Source of the DNA: JAGVSV01 sp050952845
GTDB lineage: Bacteria; Bacillota; Clostridia; Christensenellales; Aristaeellaceae
DNA: 64,000 nucleotides
Assembly: GCA_050952845.1 (NCBI GenBank)
Contig: JBMNLP010000001.1
Coordinates: 1,860,001 to 1,924,000, forward strand
Direction of reading: 5' to 3'
Part shown: piece after piece, positions 17,534 to 25,966 of the stretch
Position numbering within the stretch: position 1 is the stretch's first letter
Layout of the letters: each line of letters opens with the position of its first letter
Notes under the pieces: model-generated
Told to the model about the DNA's origin: nothing
Seen by the model: the letters and a program-made list of their open reading frames with translations, nothing else
The model's database searches: none
Made by a program: the position numbers and the translations under genes

Positions 17534-18541
17534 ATGTCACGCATTGTCATTCCGGAAAACTACCGCTCCTACCTGTCCCTCTACGAGACGCAGGAGGCCA
17601 TTTCTCTCATCAAAAAAACCTTTGAGGAGTTTTTAGCCAAAGCGCTGAACCTCAAGCGGGTGTCCGCGCCGCTGTTTGTAGAAGCCGGCTCGGGCCTGAA
17701 CGACAACCTCAGCGGCATCGAGCGCCCCGTGTCCTTTGACCTGAAGGAAACCGGCACCAGCGTCCAGGTCGTGCAGTCGTTGGCCAAGTGGAAGCGCATG
17801 GCGCTGCATCAGTACGGCTTCCCGGTAGGCGAAGGGCTGTATACCGATATGAACGCCATCCGCCGCGATGAAACGCTGGACAACCTGCATTCGGCCTATG
17901 TCGACCAGTGGGACTGGGAGAAGGTGATCACGCCGGAGATGCGCACGATGGCAACGCTGAAGGACGCCATGCAGCGCATTGTGACCGCCATTACGCTCAC
18001 GCAGGACCTGCTGCGCTGGAAATACGCCTCGCTGCCCGTCAACTTAGAACGGGAAATCACCTTCATCACCACCCAGGAGTTAGAGGACGAGTATCCTTCC
18101 CTTACACCCAAGCAGCGGGAGGACGCCATCCTCAAGCGCTATCGGACGGTGGGCATCCTGCAGATCGGCGGCAAGCTCCGTTCAGGTCAGAAACACGACG
18201 ACCGTGCCCCGGACTATGACGACTGGTCGCTCAACGGCGACATCCTGTTCTGGGACGACCTGTTAGGCTGCGCGATGGAGCTGTCCTCCATGGGCATCCG
18301 CGTAACGCCGGAAAGCCTGGACACACAGCTGACATTGGCCGGATGCGATGACCGCCGGGAATTGCCCTTCCACCAAGCGCTGCTGCAAGGCACACTCCCC
18401 TGCACCATGGGCGGCGGCATCGGGCAGAGCCGCATGTGCATGCTGCTGTTAGGCAAAGCGCATATCGGCGAGGTGCAGTCCTCCTACTGGGATGACGATA
18501 CTGTAAGCGCCTGCAAAAAGGCCGGCATCGTCCTGCTGTAA
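17534..18541 (+). CDS. asnA: Aspartate-ammonia ligase (asparagine synthetase A)
   Basis: A 335-residue cytoplasmic enzyme forming asparagine from aspartate, ATP and free ammonia. It has the class II aminoacyl-tRNA-synthetase-like fold. The family signatures are visible: LKRVSAPLFVEAGSGLNDNLSG, VQSLAKWKRMAL, GLYTDMNAIRRDE, VDQWDWEK and the C-terminal MGGGIGQSRMCMLLL. Length agrees with E. coli AsnA (330). It is the first gene of a two-gene operon with type III glutamine synthetase, so two ammonia-fixing amide synthetases are expressed together from the promoter at 17465-17493. Confidence 0.97.
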   Translation: MSRIVIPENYRSYLSLYETQEAISLIKKTFEEFLAKALNLKRVSAPLFVEAGSGLNDNLSGIERPVSFDLKETGTSVQVVQSLAKWKRMALHQYGFPVGEGLYTDMNAIRRDETLDNLHSAYVDQWDWEKVITPEMRTMATLKDAMQRIVTAITLTQDLLRWKYASLPVNLEREITFITTQELEDEYPSLTPKQREDAILKRYRTVGILQIGGKLRSGQKHDDRAPDYDDWSLNGDILFWDDLLGCAMELSSMGIRVTPESLDTQLTLAGCDDRRELPFHQALLQGTLPCTMGGGIGQSRMCMLLLGKAHIGEVQSSYWDDDTVSACKKAGIVLL

Positions 18542-18555
18542 CAGGAAGGAACGCG

Positions 18556-20652
18556 ATGATGAGCAAAAACCCCCAGAAAATATTCGGCAGCCTGGTTTTT
18601 AACGACAGCACCATGCGGCAGCGCCTACCCAAGGACACCTACGAGGCGCTGCAGCGCACCATGCAATCCAACCGGCGCCTGCCGCCGGAGGTAGCCAGCG
18701 TTATTGCCAACTCCATGAAGGACTGGGCGATCGAGAACGGCTGCACCCACTTTACACACTGGTTTCAGCCGCTGACCGGCGTCACGGCGGAAAAGCATGA
18801 CAGCTTCATCCGTCCCATAGAGGGAGGCAGCGTCATTATGGAGTTTGGCGCCAAGGAGCTGGTGCGCGGCGAGCCGGATGCCTCGTCGCTGCCCTCCGGC
18901 GGGCTGCGCGCCACCTTTGAAGCCCGCGGCTATACCGCCTGGGATCCCACCAGCTGCGCCTTCATCAAGGACAGAACGCTCTACATCCCCACGGCTTTCT
19001 GCAGCTACAGCGGGCAGGCGCTGGACAAGAAGACGCCGCTGCTGCGGTCCATGGACGCGCTGAACAGGCAGGCAATGCGCATACTGCGCCTGTTCAACAA
19101 CCGCGACGCCATGTGTGTGATGGCCAACGCCGGCGCCGAGCAGGAGTATTTTTTAGTTGACCGCAAGCTGTTTGAGCAGCGTAGCGATTTAAAGCACACA
19201 GGCCGCACGCTGTTCGGCGCCCGCCCGCCCAAGGGCCAGGAGCTGTCGGACCACTATTACGGCAGCCTTTCCCCCCGGGTATCCTGTTTCATGCGCGACC
19301 TGGACGAGGAGCTGTGGAGGTTGGGCGTGCCAGCAAAAACAGAGCATAACGAAACAGCGCCCGCCCAGCACGAGCTGGCGCCCGTTTATGAAACCGTCAA
19401 CATTGCAGCCGACCACAACCAGCTGACGATGGAACTGCTGAAGAAAGTTGCCGTGCGGCATGACATGGTTTGCCTGCTGCACGAAAAACCCTTTGAAGGC
19501 ATCAACGGCTCCGGCAAGCACAACAACTGGAGCCTGTCCACCGACACCGGGCTGAACCTGCTGGAACCCGGCGAGACACCAGCCGAGAACGCGCAGTTTC
19601 TGCTGTTTTTATGCGCTGTTCTCAAGGCAGTGGACCTGCACAGCGACTTGCTGCGCATATCGGTTGCCAGCGCCGGCAACGACCGGCGCCTTGGCTCCTG
19701 GGAAGCGCCGACAGCCATCATATCGATCTCCCTGGGCGATGAGCTGGCAGCCATACTCGACGCGCTGGAAAACCACCATACCTATGTCCGCGAAACCAAC
19801 GCCGACATGAGCATCGGTGTGCACGTGCTGCCCAAGATCCCCATCGATACCAGCGACCGCAACAGAACCTCGCCTTTCGCCTTCACCGGCAACAAGTTCG
19901 AGTTCAGAAGCCTGGGGTCGGCCATGTCGATCTCCGAGCCCAACACCATGCTGAACACCGCCGTCGCCGATGTGCTGGAGGGGTTTGCCGACATCTTGGA
20001 AGCAGCGGACGACTTTCACACCGCCTGCGAAAAGCTGATCATCGACACCATCAAAAACCACAAGCGCATTGTGTTCAACGGCAACAACTACTCACAGGAA
20101 TGGCTGGAGGAAGCCCGGCGCCGCGGGCTGCCCATCCTGCCGCTGGTACCCGATTGCCTGCCCCGCATGACATGCCCTGAGAACATCGCGCTGTTTGAAC
20201 GCCAGGGCGTGATGAGCCACGCTGAGATCCAAAGCCGGTGCGAAGTGCTCAGCGAAAGCTACTGCAAAACCATCCGCATCGAGGCGCAGACCATGCTGGA
20301 GATGGTCAGCCGGGAAATCGTACCCGCTATCATTGCCTGCACATCAGAGGTTGCCCTGTGCGCGCAGCGCAAGCAGGCGCTGCTGCCGCAATCCCAGGCG
20401 CCTGAAATCGGCCTGTTGGAACAGTTAGACAAGGCGCTGGCCGACATCATGGCTTCAGCGGTCAGTCTGGCGGAGGCGCTGGCTGCCATCAATCCTTCCG
20501 ACAGCTGGATCAGCCAGGCCAGGGTTTATGCCGATATCGTCATCCCCTCGATGGACAGCCTGCGGCATGCTGCCGACGGCGCAGAACTGATCACGGCAAA
20601 AAAGCATTGGCCTTTCCCCACATACGGCGACCTGCTGTATTCGGTGGGGTGA
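18556..20652 (+). CDS. glnN: Glutamine synthetase, type III
   Basis: 698 residues, the length of the large GSIII (GlnN) enzymes of clostridia and Bacteroides rather than the 440-residue GSI. It condenses glutamate, ammonia and ATP to glutamine. Seen are MEFGAKELVRGEPDASSLPSGG, the DPTSCAFIK segment, KTEHNETAPAQHELAP, the GSGKHNNWSLST loop that binds ATP, and NRTSPFAFTGNKFEFRS around the glutamate site. The start is ATG-ATG after AGGAAGGA, 14 bases behind asnA. A 14-bp hairpin terminator closes the operon. No GlnR or PII gene is nearby. Confidence 0.97.
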   Translation: MMSKNPQKIFGSLVFNDSTMRQRLPKDTYEALQRTMQSNRRLPPEVASVIANSMKDWAIENGCTHFTHWFQPLTGVTAEKHDSFIRPIEGGSVIMEFGAKELVRGEPDASSLPSGGLRATFEARGYTAWDPTSCAFIKDRTLYIPTAFCSYSGQALDKKTPLLRSMDALNRQAMRILRLFNNRDAMCVMANAGAEQEYFLVDRKLFEQRSDLKHTGRTLFGARPPKGQELSDHYYGSLSPRVSCFMRDLDEELWRLGVPAKTEHNETAPAQHELAPVYETVNIAADHNQLTMELLKKVAVRHDMVCLLHEKPFEGINGSGKHNNWSLSTDTGLNLLEPGETPAENAQFLLFLCAVLKAVDLHSDLLRISVASAGNDRRLGSWEAPTAIISISLGDELAAILDALENHHTYVRETNADMSIGVHVLPKIPIDTSDRNRTSPFAFTGNKFEFRSLGSAMSISEPNTMLNTAVADVLEGFADILEAADDFHTACEKLIIDTIKNHKRIVFNGNNYSQEWLEEARRRGLPILPLVPDCLPRMTCPENIALFERQGVMSHAEIQSRCEVLSESYCKTIRIEAQTMLEMVSREIVPAIIACTSEVALCAQRKQALLPQSQAPEIGLLEQLDKALADIMASAVSLAEALAAINPSDSWISQARVYADIVIPSMDSLRHAADGAELITAKKHWPFPTYGDLLYSVG

Positions 20653-20661
20653 CGGACCCAT

Positions 20662-20693
20662 ATCAAAAAAGGCGCAACCGCGCCTTTTTTGAT
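20662..20693. terminator. Bidirectional intrinsic terminator between glnN and galM
   Basis: A perfect 14-bp stem with an AACC loop. A-rich and T-rich runs flank the GC core GGCGC/GCGCC on both strands, so it can end transcription of glnN (+) and of the convergent galM (-). Confidence 0.93.
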
Positions 20694-20701
20694 GCTTCTC
20701 T

Positions 20702-21751
20702 CTATCGATACAAGCCGAACTGGTAAATGGTCTTGGTGCGGTAGACATCGCCCGCTTTCAGCGTCGTGCTGGGGAAGGCAGGCTGGTTGACGCTGTCGGG
20801 ATAGTGCTGGGTCTCCAGCGCCAGGCCCGCGTAAGCGCCGTAGTGGACGCCACCCTTGCCCTGGCAATCCAGCCCCTGCCCGGAGTAAAACTGCAGCCCG
20901 GGCTGGTCGGTATACACCGTCAGCTCGCGCCCGCTGACCGGCTCCCGCACCCAGGCGCAAGCCCGCATGCCATTGCCATTCAACACATAGCACGAATCAA
21001 ACCCATCGGCGGCTGAAAACATCGGGTGTTCTTGCTTGCGCGCAATGACATCGCCGATGCGCTGCACATCGCGCAGGTCGTACAACGTGCCGCCTACCGG
21101 CATCAGGACGCCCGTTGGGATTAAATCATCCTCTGTTTCCACAACGCTGTCGGCATCGATTTTGATCAGATGCCCCAGCACATCGCCCTTGCAGGCCAGG
21201 TTAAAATAGGCGTGGTTGGTGAGGTTAACCACGGTGTCTAGGTCGCTTTCGGCGGTGTAGGCGATGGTCAGCCGCGCGGCATCGTCTAACTGGAAGGTAA
21301 CCTGCACCCGCAGCGTGCCCGGGAACCCTTCCTCGCCATCGCGGGATATATAGGACATCGTCACCCGGTCGAAAGACGGCATCTTTTCGGCCTGGTGGGT
21401 CCAGAGTTTTTTATCGAACCCTTCCTTGCCGCCGTGCAACGTGTTTTCGCCGTCGTTGGCAAACAGGCGGTATTCCTTTTGATTGAGGGTGAAAGCCGCC
21501 CCGCCGATGCGGTTGGCGTACCGGCCCACCGTAGCCCCAATGTAGCTGTGGCCATGGGTGGCATAGCCGGTCAAGTTGTCAAACCCCAGGCAAACATCGC
21601 CCAACTTTCCCGTCCTGTCCGGGCAAATAACGGAAGCCAGGTGCGCGCCAAAGTCGACCAGCGATACGCTGATCTGCTGCCGCGTCATCGTAATTTTATG
21701 AACGGGCATGCCGGACGGGCTGCGTCCGAACGGAGACACTACAATACTCAT
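20702..21751 (-). CDS. galM: Aldose 1-epimerase (mutarotase)
   Basis: A 349-residue cytoplasmic beta-sandwich enzyme interconverting alpha and beta anomers of galactose and other aldoses. Family motifs are GATVGRYANRIGGAAF, NTLHGGKEGFDKKLW, VNLTNHAYFNL (catalytic His) and the C-terminal GLALETQHYPDSVNQPAFP with the catalytic Glu. No signal peptide. The start overlaps the stop of rho by 4 bases (ATGA), so it is co-transcribed with rho, an unexpected operon partner. It may serve the beta-galactosidase encoded some 8 kb away. Confidence 0.95.
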   Translation of the reverse strand: MSIVVSPFGRSPSGMPVHKITMTRQQISVSLVDFGAHLASVICPDRTGKLGDVCLGFDNLTGYATHGHSYIGATVGRYANRIGGAAFTLNQKEYRLFANDGENTLHGGKEGFDKKLWTHQAEKMPSFDRVTMSYISRDGEEGFPGTLRVQVTFQLDDAARLTIAYTAESDLDTVVNLTNHAYFNLACKGDVLGHLIKIDADSVVETEDDLIPTGVLMPVGGTLYDLRDVQRIGDVIARKQEHPMFSAADGFDSCYVLNGNGMRACAWVREPVSGRELTVYTDQPGLQFYSGQGLDCQGKGGVHYGAYAGLALETQHYPDSVNQPAFPSTTLKAGDVYRTKTIYQFGLYR

Positions 21752-23751
21752 TTCATTCCGCCTCTCATCAATGCGATCCAGTCGTCATAACGGGCGACAA
21801 AGTCCGCATTGTCCTTTGTTTTTTCCATCATGGAAAGCACCAGGGATATCCCTTCTTGTTCCGACGCGCCGGAGATCATGGCGCGCACCTTGGCCGCCAC
21901 ATCGGCCTCCTGGGTGGTGAGCAGCAGCTCCTCATGGCGCGTGCCGCTGCGGGCGATGCTGATAGCAGGGAAAACCCGCATTTCGGACAGCTGCCTGTCC
22001 AGCACCAGTTCCATGTTGCCGGTGCCTTTGAACTCCTCAAAGATCACCTCGTCCATGCGGCTGCCCGTCTCCACCAGCGCGGTGGCGATCACGGTCAGGC
22101 TGCCGCCTTCCCGGAGATTCCGCGCGGCGCCGAAAAACTTCTTGGGCTTGTTCAGCACGCCGGCTGCCAGGCCGCCGGACATCACCCGAACGCCGGAAGG
22201 CGCCAATGTGTTGTATGCACGGGACAGACGGGTCAGGCTGTCCATCAGCACCACCACGTCCTTACCCTGCTCCACCAGGCGCATGGCGCGCTCGAGCACC
22301 AGCTCGCTGACGCGCACATGGCTTTCCGCCGGCTCATCGAAGGTGGAGTGGAAGACGTCGCCGCCCACCGTCTCCTTCAGGTCTGTCACTTCCTCGGGAC
22401 GCTCGTCCACCAGCAGCATCATCAGGTGGATATCCTCATGCTGCTTGCGGATGGCCAGCGCGATCTTTTTGAGGATGGTGGTCTTGCCTGCCTTGGGCGC
22501 AGCCACGATCATCGCCCGCTGACCAAAGCCCACCGGCGAAAACAGATCGATTAATCGAAGTACCATGTCGTTTTCGTCGACTGAGGACAGGTTGATCCGC
22601 TTGTCGGGATATACCGGCGTCAGCTCGTCAAAGTCCTTGTGGTCGCGCACCTCTTCGGCTTCGACACCATTGATTCTGGTGATGTAAAGCATCGCGGCAT
22701 ACCGATCGGTTTCCCTTTGGGGGCGCGTTTTCCCTTCGATATAATCGCCGTTGCGCAGGTGGAACCGGCGGATCTGCGCGTTGGACACGTAGACGTCGTT
22801 CTTGCCCGGCAGAAAGTTGCCTGCCCTGAGAAATCCATAGCCATCGGCATGTATTTCCAGCACGCCGGCACCGTCGCCGCAGTCGCCCGTGGCCAGCATC
22901 TCAGGTACCGCCGGGTTGACGCCCTCCATGTCCCTGGCCGGAAAAGGCTCGCGGACGCGCTGCTGAACTGGTGCTGCGCCCCTGGTCTCCTGCTGATAGC
23001 TCTGCCCAAAGTCACCGGGCGCCCGTCTGAGCGGCGAGCCCTGGTAAGGAGCAGGCTGCGCCTGCTCAGCCCCCCCGGGTTGATAAACAGGCTGGCGCAG
23101 AGGCTGCCGATAATTGGTGCGCGCAGGCGCCGGATACCGCCGGAGGGGCTGCGACGCCGGGGCAGCGCGGTACACCTGCGGCTTATCAGCCCTGGATTGA
23201 TCCTCCTGAGCAGCCGGCGCCGCGACAGGGCCAAACCTGCTGACATGCGCCGCCGGCTGCCTGGGCTGTGCAGGCATATTTTGCCCGTCGCTACCCCCGG
23301 CCTGGCCCAGGGGATACGTGGTGATGGGCTGGCCTGTTTGGGGCGCATACCTGGACCCCTGGGGCTGCATGGGGGTAAAAGGCTGCGGATTATGCCAGGC
23401 CCTGGCCCCCTGTAGCGTAAACGTGGGTTTGTTGCCCTTGGGCTGCTGGGACGGGGCAGGCCTCTGCACAGATGTCCCGGTGCGGGCGGGCGGCATTTCC
23501 GGGCGCTGCCTGGCAGGCGGTGGCGCCGGCATGTCGTCCGAGCTGTCCGCAATGATCACAGCGCGGCGCACAGGCGCCTTCTGCTGAGGAGCTTCCTGGG
23601 CTGCGGACTTTTCATTCTCCTTCAAACCGTCCAAAATGCGGTTGATGATGTCCTTTTTCAGGGTAATGGTGCCGATGATCACGGAGTTTTCCTTCGCAAA
23701 CTTTCTGAGCTCCGCAACCGTCATGGCTTGTAGTTCTTCGGTACTGATCAT
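21748..23751 (-). CDS. rho: Transcription termination factor Rho with long disordered N-terminal insertion
   Basis: A 667-residue hexameric RNA helicase that ends transcription. Residues 1-45 form the Rho N-terminal helical domain (MTVAELRKFAKENSV). Residues about 50-285 are a low-complexity Pro/Gln/Arg/Ala stretch absent from E. coli Rho (419 residues). The cold-shock-like RNA-binding domain follows (GVLEIHADGYGFLRAGNFLP), then the ATPase with Walker A APKAGKTT near 417, LLVDERPEE and the Q-loop LPPSGVRVMSGGLAAG region as LAPSGVRVMSGG. Similar insertions exist in some clostridial and actinobacterial Rho proteins. Transcribed from 23951-23979 through a leader of about 190 bases. Confidence 0.96.
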   Translation of the reverse strand: MISTEELQAMTVAELRKFAKENSVIIGTITLKKDIINRILDGLKENEKSAAQEAPQQKAPVRRAVIIADSSDDMPAPPPARQRPEMPPARTGTSVQRPAPSQQPKGNKPTFTLQGARAWHNPQPFTPMQPQGSRYAPQTGQPITTYPLGQAGGSDGQNMPAQPRQPAAHVSRFGPVAAPAAQEDQSRADKPQVYRAAPASQPLRRYPAPARTNYRQPLRQPVYQPGGAEQAQPAPYQGSPLRRAPGDFGQSYQQETRGAAPVQQRVREPFPARDMEGVNPAVPEMLATGDCGDGAGVLEIHADGYGFLRAGNFLPGKNDVYVSNAQIRRFHLRNGDYIEGKTRPQRETDRYAAMLYITRINGVEAEEVRDHKDFDELTPVYPDKRINLSSVDENDMVLRLIDLFSPVGFGQRAMIVAAPKAGKTTILKKIALAIRKQHEDIHLMMLLVDERPEEVTDLKETVGGDVFHSTFDEPAESHVRVSELVLERAMRLVEQGKDVVVLMDSLTRLSRAYNTLAPSGVRVMSGGLAAGVLNKPKKFFGAARNLREGGSLTVIATALVETGSRMDEVIFEEFKGTGNMELVLDRQLSEMRVFPAISIARSGTRHEELLLTTQEADVAAKVRAMISGASEQEGISLVLSMMEKTKDNADFVARYDDWIALMRGGMK

Positions 23752-23945
23752 CGATATCTCCTTTATCTTTCAACAGGGCGCAGCCACCGGCAAGGCGCAA
23801 AAAACCGGAAATCACACACAATTGCACAGTGCTGCCAACGGTCAACATTGCGATGAAACAGATGCCAATGCCTTATGCTTGGAGGTTAAGGATAAAGTTG
23901 GTCGAAATGCTATGGTTCATGTCTCCTTCGTCTGTGTGTGTTTAC
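23752..23945 (-). promoter_or_regulatory. Long rho 5' leader with a possible 15-codon leader peptide
   Basis: The rho promoter is placed about 200 bases upstream of the ATG, leaving a long untranslated leader. At 23873-23920 (minus) a short frame MNHSISTNFILNLQA with a TAA stop begins just after GAAGGAG, though the spacing (2 bases) is tight. The leader is pyrimidine-poor near its start and C-containing further down, so Rho autoregulation as in E. coli is plausible but unproven. No strong terminator hairpin was seen inside. Confidence 0.4.
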
Positions 23946-23950
23946 ACCGT

Positions 23951-23979
23951 ATTATATCATACAAGATCGGGTTAAGCAA
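23951..23979 (-). promoter_or_regulatory. Promoter of rho
   Basis: Minus strand TTGCTT (23974-23979), 17 bases, perfect TATAAT (23951-23956). Confidence 0.75.
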
Positions 23980-24025
23980 AGGTTTTTTGCTGTGTTTACA
24001 AATATTAAAGAAATCTCACACGATT

Positions 24026-24886
24026 TTACACGGGCAACGCCTGGACGCCAATGCCGATGAGGCCGGGCCCGGTATGCACCACCAGCGCAGGGCTGACATC
24101 GCTTTCCAATATGTCGCCGCAGTCGGGCAGCAGCCGCCTGAGCTCTGCGATGACCTGGCGAGCTTCTGCCTTGGCATTGCCATGGGCAACAGCAATGGAA
24201 TACTTCACATGCTTTTTCGCCTCGGCAACCGCCAGCGCAATGGTCTCGGCGATGGACTGGACGCGGCCGCGCACCTTGGACGCGACGACATAGGCGCCTT
24301 CCGGGTTGCAGGTGATGATGGGCTTGATGTTCAGCAGCGAGCCGATGGCAGCCGCCACCTTGCCGATGCGCCCCCCCTTGGCCAGGTACTCCAGCGTAGA
24401 CAGGCAGAAGAACACCCGGGATTCCCTGACGCTGCGCTCAACTTTTGAGACGATGGCGCTGATGGTATCCCCTGCGTCGATCAGCCGGGCAGCCAGAATG
24501 GCTTGAACCCCGGCTGCAATTCCAATGTTAAGGGTGTCGATGATATAAAAATTCACCTGGGGATAATCCCGGGCAACCAGCCGGATCAGGTTGTTTGTGC
24601 CCGACAGCGCGCTGGATATCGTGATGGCCAACACCGTTTTGCAGCCATCCGCGATGGCCTGCTGAAACGCCGCATGCACTGAAGCAATCTCGGGCAGCGA
24701 CGTACGCGGTATCTCTTCCTCCAGGCGATCGTATACATCCTGAGGCGTGATATCGACGCGGTCGGTATACTCGCGATCGCGGTAGATAATTTTGACCGGA
24801 ACCAAGTACATGCCAAACCGGTCGATCAAGTCCTTGGGAACATCCATACAGGAATCAACGATGAGGGCAATATGCTTCAGATTCAT
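24026..24886 (-). CDS. DegV family fatty-acid-binding protein
   Basis: A 286-residue cytoplasmic protein of the DegV/FakB type. In staphylococci FakB proteins carry a fatty acid to the kinase FakA. Motifs seen are IALIVDSCMDVP at the start (D11-S12 contacts the carboxylate region), RTSLPEIASVHAAF, ITISSALSGTNN, and LEYLAKGGRIGKVAAAIGSLLNIKPI, the family hallmark. C-terminal VHTGPGLIGIGV agrees. Length is typical (280-290). It has its own promoter and an AAGGAGG ribosome site. No fakA gene is in the window, so the exact lipid role is open. Confidence 0.93.
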   Translation of the reverse strand: MNLKHIALIVDSCMDVPKDLIDRFGMYLVPVKIIYRDREYTDRVDITPQDVYDRLEEEIPRTSLPEIASVHAAFQQAIADGCKTVLAITISSALSGTNNLIRLVARDYPQVNFYIIDTLNIGIAAGVQAILAARLIDAGDTISAIVSKVERSVRESRVFFCLSTLEYLAKGGRIGKVAAAIGSLLNIKPIITCNPEGAYVVASKVRGRVQSIAETIALAVAEAKKHVKYSIAVAHGNAKAEARQVIAELRRLLPDCGDILESDVSPALVVHTGPGLIGIGVQALPV

Positions 24887-24912
24887 CTAAAACCTCCTTA
24901 CAAACTCGGCTT

Positions 24913-24941
24913 ATTGTATACATTTTGTTCACTACTGTCAA
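24913..24941 (-). promoter_or_regulatory. SigA-type promoter of degV
   Basis: Minus strand TTGACA (24936-24941), 17 bases, TACAAT (24913-24918), 27 bases before the ATG. Confidence 0.85.
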
Positions 24942-24957
24942 TCATAAAAAACGCTAC

Positions 24958-25803
24958 TCACTGTCCTGTGTCATGTGTCATGTAAACATCCAGAAAGGAC
25001 TTTTCTGGCGCATCTACATGCTCCCGCCAGCTGAGCAATGTGGACAGGTTGACCGACTTGGTGCTTTTATAAATGTTATAGGCGACATTGGGGTTGTTTT
25101 TCTCCAGCGCAGCAAGCAGACCCTTGATCTCCCGGCGTTTGCCTCCGTCCTCCCGCTGCGTCACCTGACAGGAACAGCTCATCACAGGGATGTCCAGTGC
25201 CTGCTGCCAGGCGGCGATGTAGCGCTCGCGCACCAAATAGAGCGGGCGGATCAGCTCCATGCCGGGAAAATTCTCGCTTTTCAACCTGGGCATCATGGTT
25301 TTGAACGCCGCGCCGTACAGCATGCTGAGCAGCACGGTTTCAATCACGTCATCGAAATGGTGCCCGAGCGCAATTTTGTTGCACCCCCGCTCCATGGCAG
25401 CGCGGTAAAGGTGCCCCCGGCGCATGGCTGCGCACACATGGCAGGGCGAGCGTTTCGCTGCGTTCACAGCCTGGAAGATATCGGTTTGGAACACGTCCGG
25501 TTCGATACCCAGCCGCGCCGCATGCCGCAAAAACACCGCCAACCTGTTCTGGTCGTACCCCGGGTCCATCATCAAAAAATGTGGTTCAAAGGGGATATCG
25601 GTATAGCGAGCCATCATGCGCATGCAGACAGCTAACAATAGCGAGTCCTTCCCGCCGGAAATGCACACGGCGATGCGATCCCCCGGCGCAGTCATGCGGT
25701 ATTGCTTCATGGCGGAAATCAAATGCTTCCATATGGTTTTCCGAAACCTTGTCGTGATAGCGCGCTCCGCGGCAGCCGACAGGTCATGTGCGTTCTCCTC
25801 CAT
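24958..25803 (-). CDS. TtcA-like tRNA thiolation / PP-loop ATPase
   Basis: 281 residues. The PP-loop SGGKDS (49-54) binds ATP to activate a substrate. CHVC (121-124), followed by AAMRRGHLY, is the TtcA-type cysteine pair, with further cysteines in MSCSCQV near 200 that could complete an iron-sulfur site. GHHFDDVIETVLLSMLYGA is the second family signature. TtcA makes 2-thiocytidine 32 in tRNA; clostridial relatives may act on other tRNAs. ATG 25803 follows GGGGAGGAG; an ATG 15 bases earlier would sit in that site. Divergent from the DUF4956 gene. Confidence 0.85.
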   Translation of the reverse strand: MEENAHDLSAAAERAITTRFRKTIWKHLISAMKQYRMTAPGDRIAVCISGGKDSLLLAVCMRMMARYTDIPFEPHFLMMDPGYDQNRLAVFLRHAARLGIEPDVFQTDIFQAVNAAKRSPCHVCAAMRRGHLYRAAMERGCNKIALGHHFDDVIETVLLSMLYGAAFKTMMPRLKSENFPGMELIRPLYLVRERYIAAWQQALDIPVMSCSCQVTQREDGGKRREIKGLLAALEKNNPNVAYNIYKSTKSVNLSTLLSWREHVDAPEKSFLDVYMTHDTGQ

Positions 25804-25832
25804 AGCTCCTCCCCTCATGGCGTACGCAGCCT

Positions 25833-25838
25833 ATTATA
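25833..25838 (-). promoter_or_regulatory. -10 element of the ttcA-like gene
   Basis: Perfect TATAAT preceded by TGA (extended -10, TGn) on the minus strand, about 30 bases before the ATG; a clear -35 is lacking. Confidence 0.5.
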
Positions 25839-25847
25839 TCACGGTCT

Positions 25848-25871
25848 GCCAAATCCCTCGCCAAATCCCTC
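25848..25871 (+). repeat. Tandem 12-bp direct repeat between divergent promoters
   Basis: GCCAAATCCCTC occurs twice head to tail (25848-25859, 25860-25871). It lies immediately upstream of the -10 of the ttcA-like gene and about 25 bases from the -35 of the DUF4956 gene. It could be a regulator site or a replication-slippage duplication. Confidence 0.8.
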
Positions 25872-25896
25872 CATTAAGAGGAAACCAATTGAGCTC

Positions 25897-25924
25897 TGGA
25901 CTTTGCTTGTGTTTGCTGTATAAT
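25897..25924 (+). promoter_or_regulatory. Promoter of the DUF4956-VTC operon
   Basis: TGGACT (25897-25902), 16 bases, perfect TATAAT (25919-25924), about 42 bases before the ATG at 25967. Confidence 0.65.
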
Positions 25925-25966
25925 GTAAACGAACTAACATGCCCATGGCGCTGAGGAGGAACCTGT

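Noticed and set aside
22639..23415. 258-codon plus-strand frame opposite rho
   Set aside because: Its low-complexity Arg/Leu/Pro sequence is the complement of the Rho disordered region.
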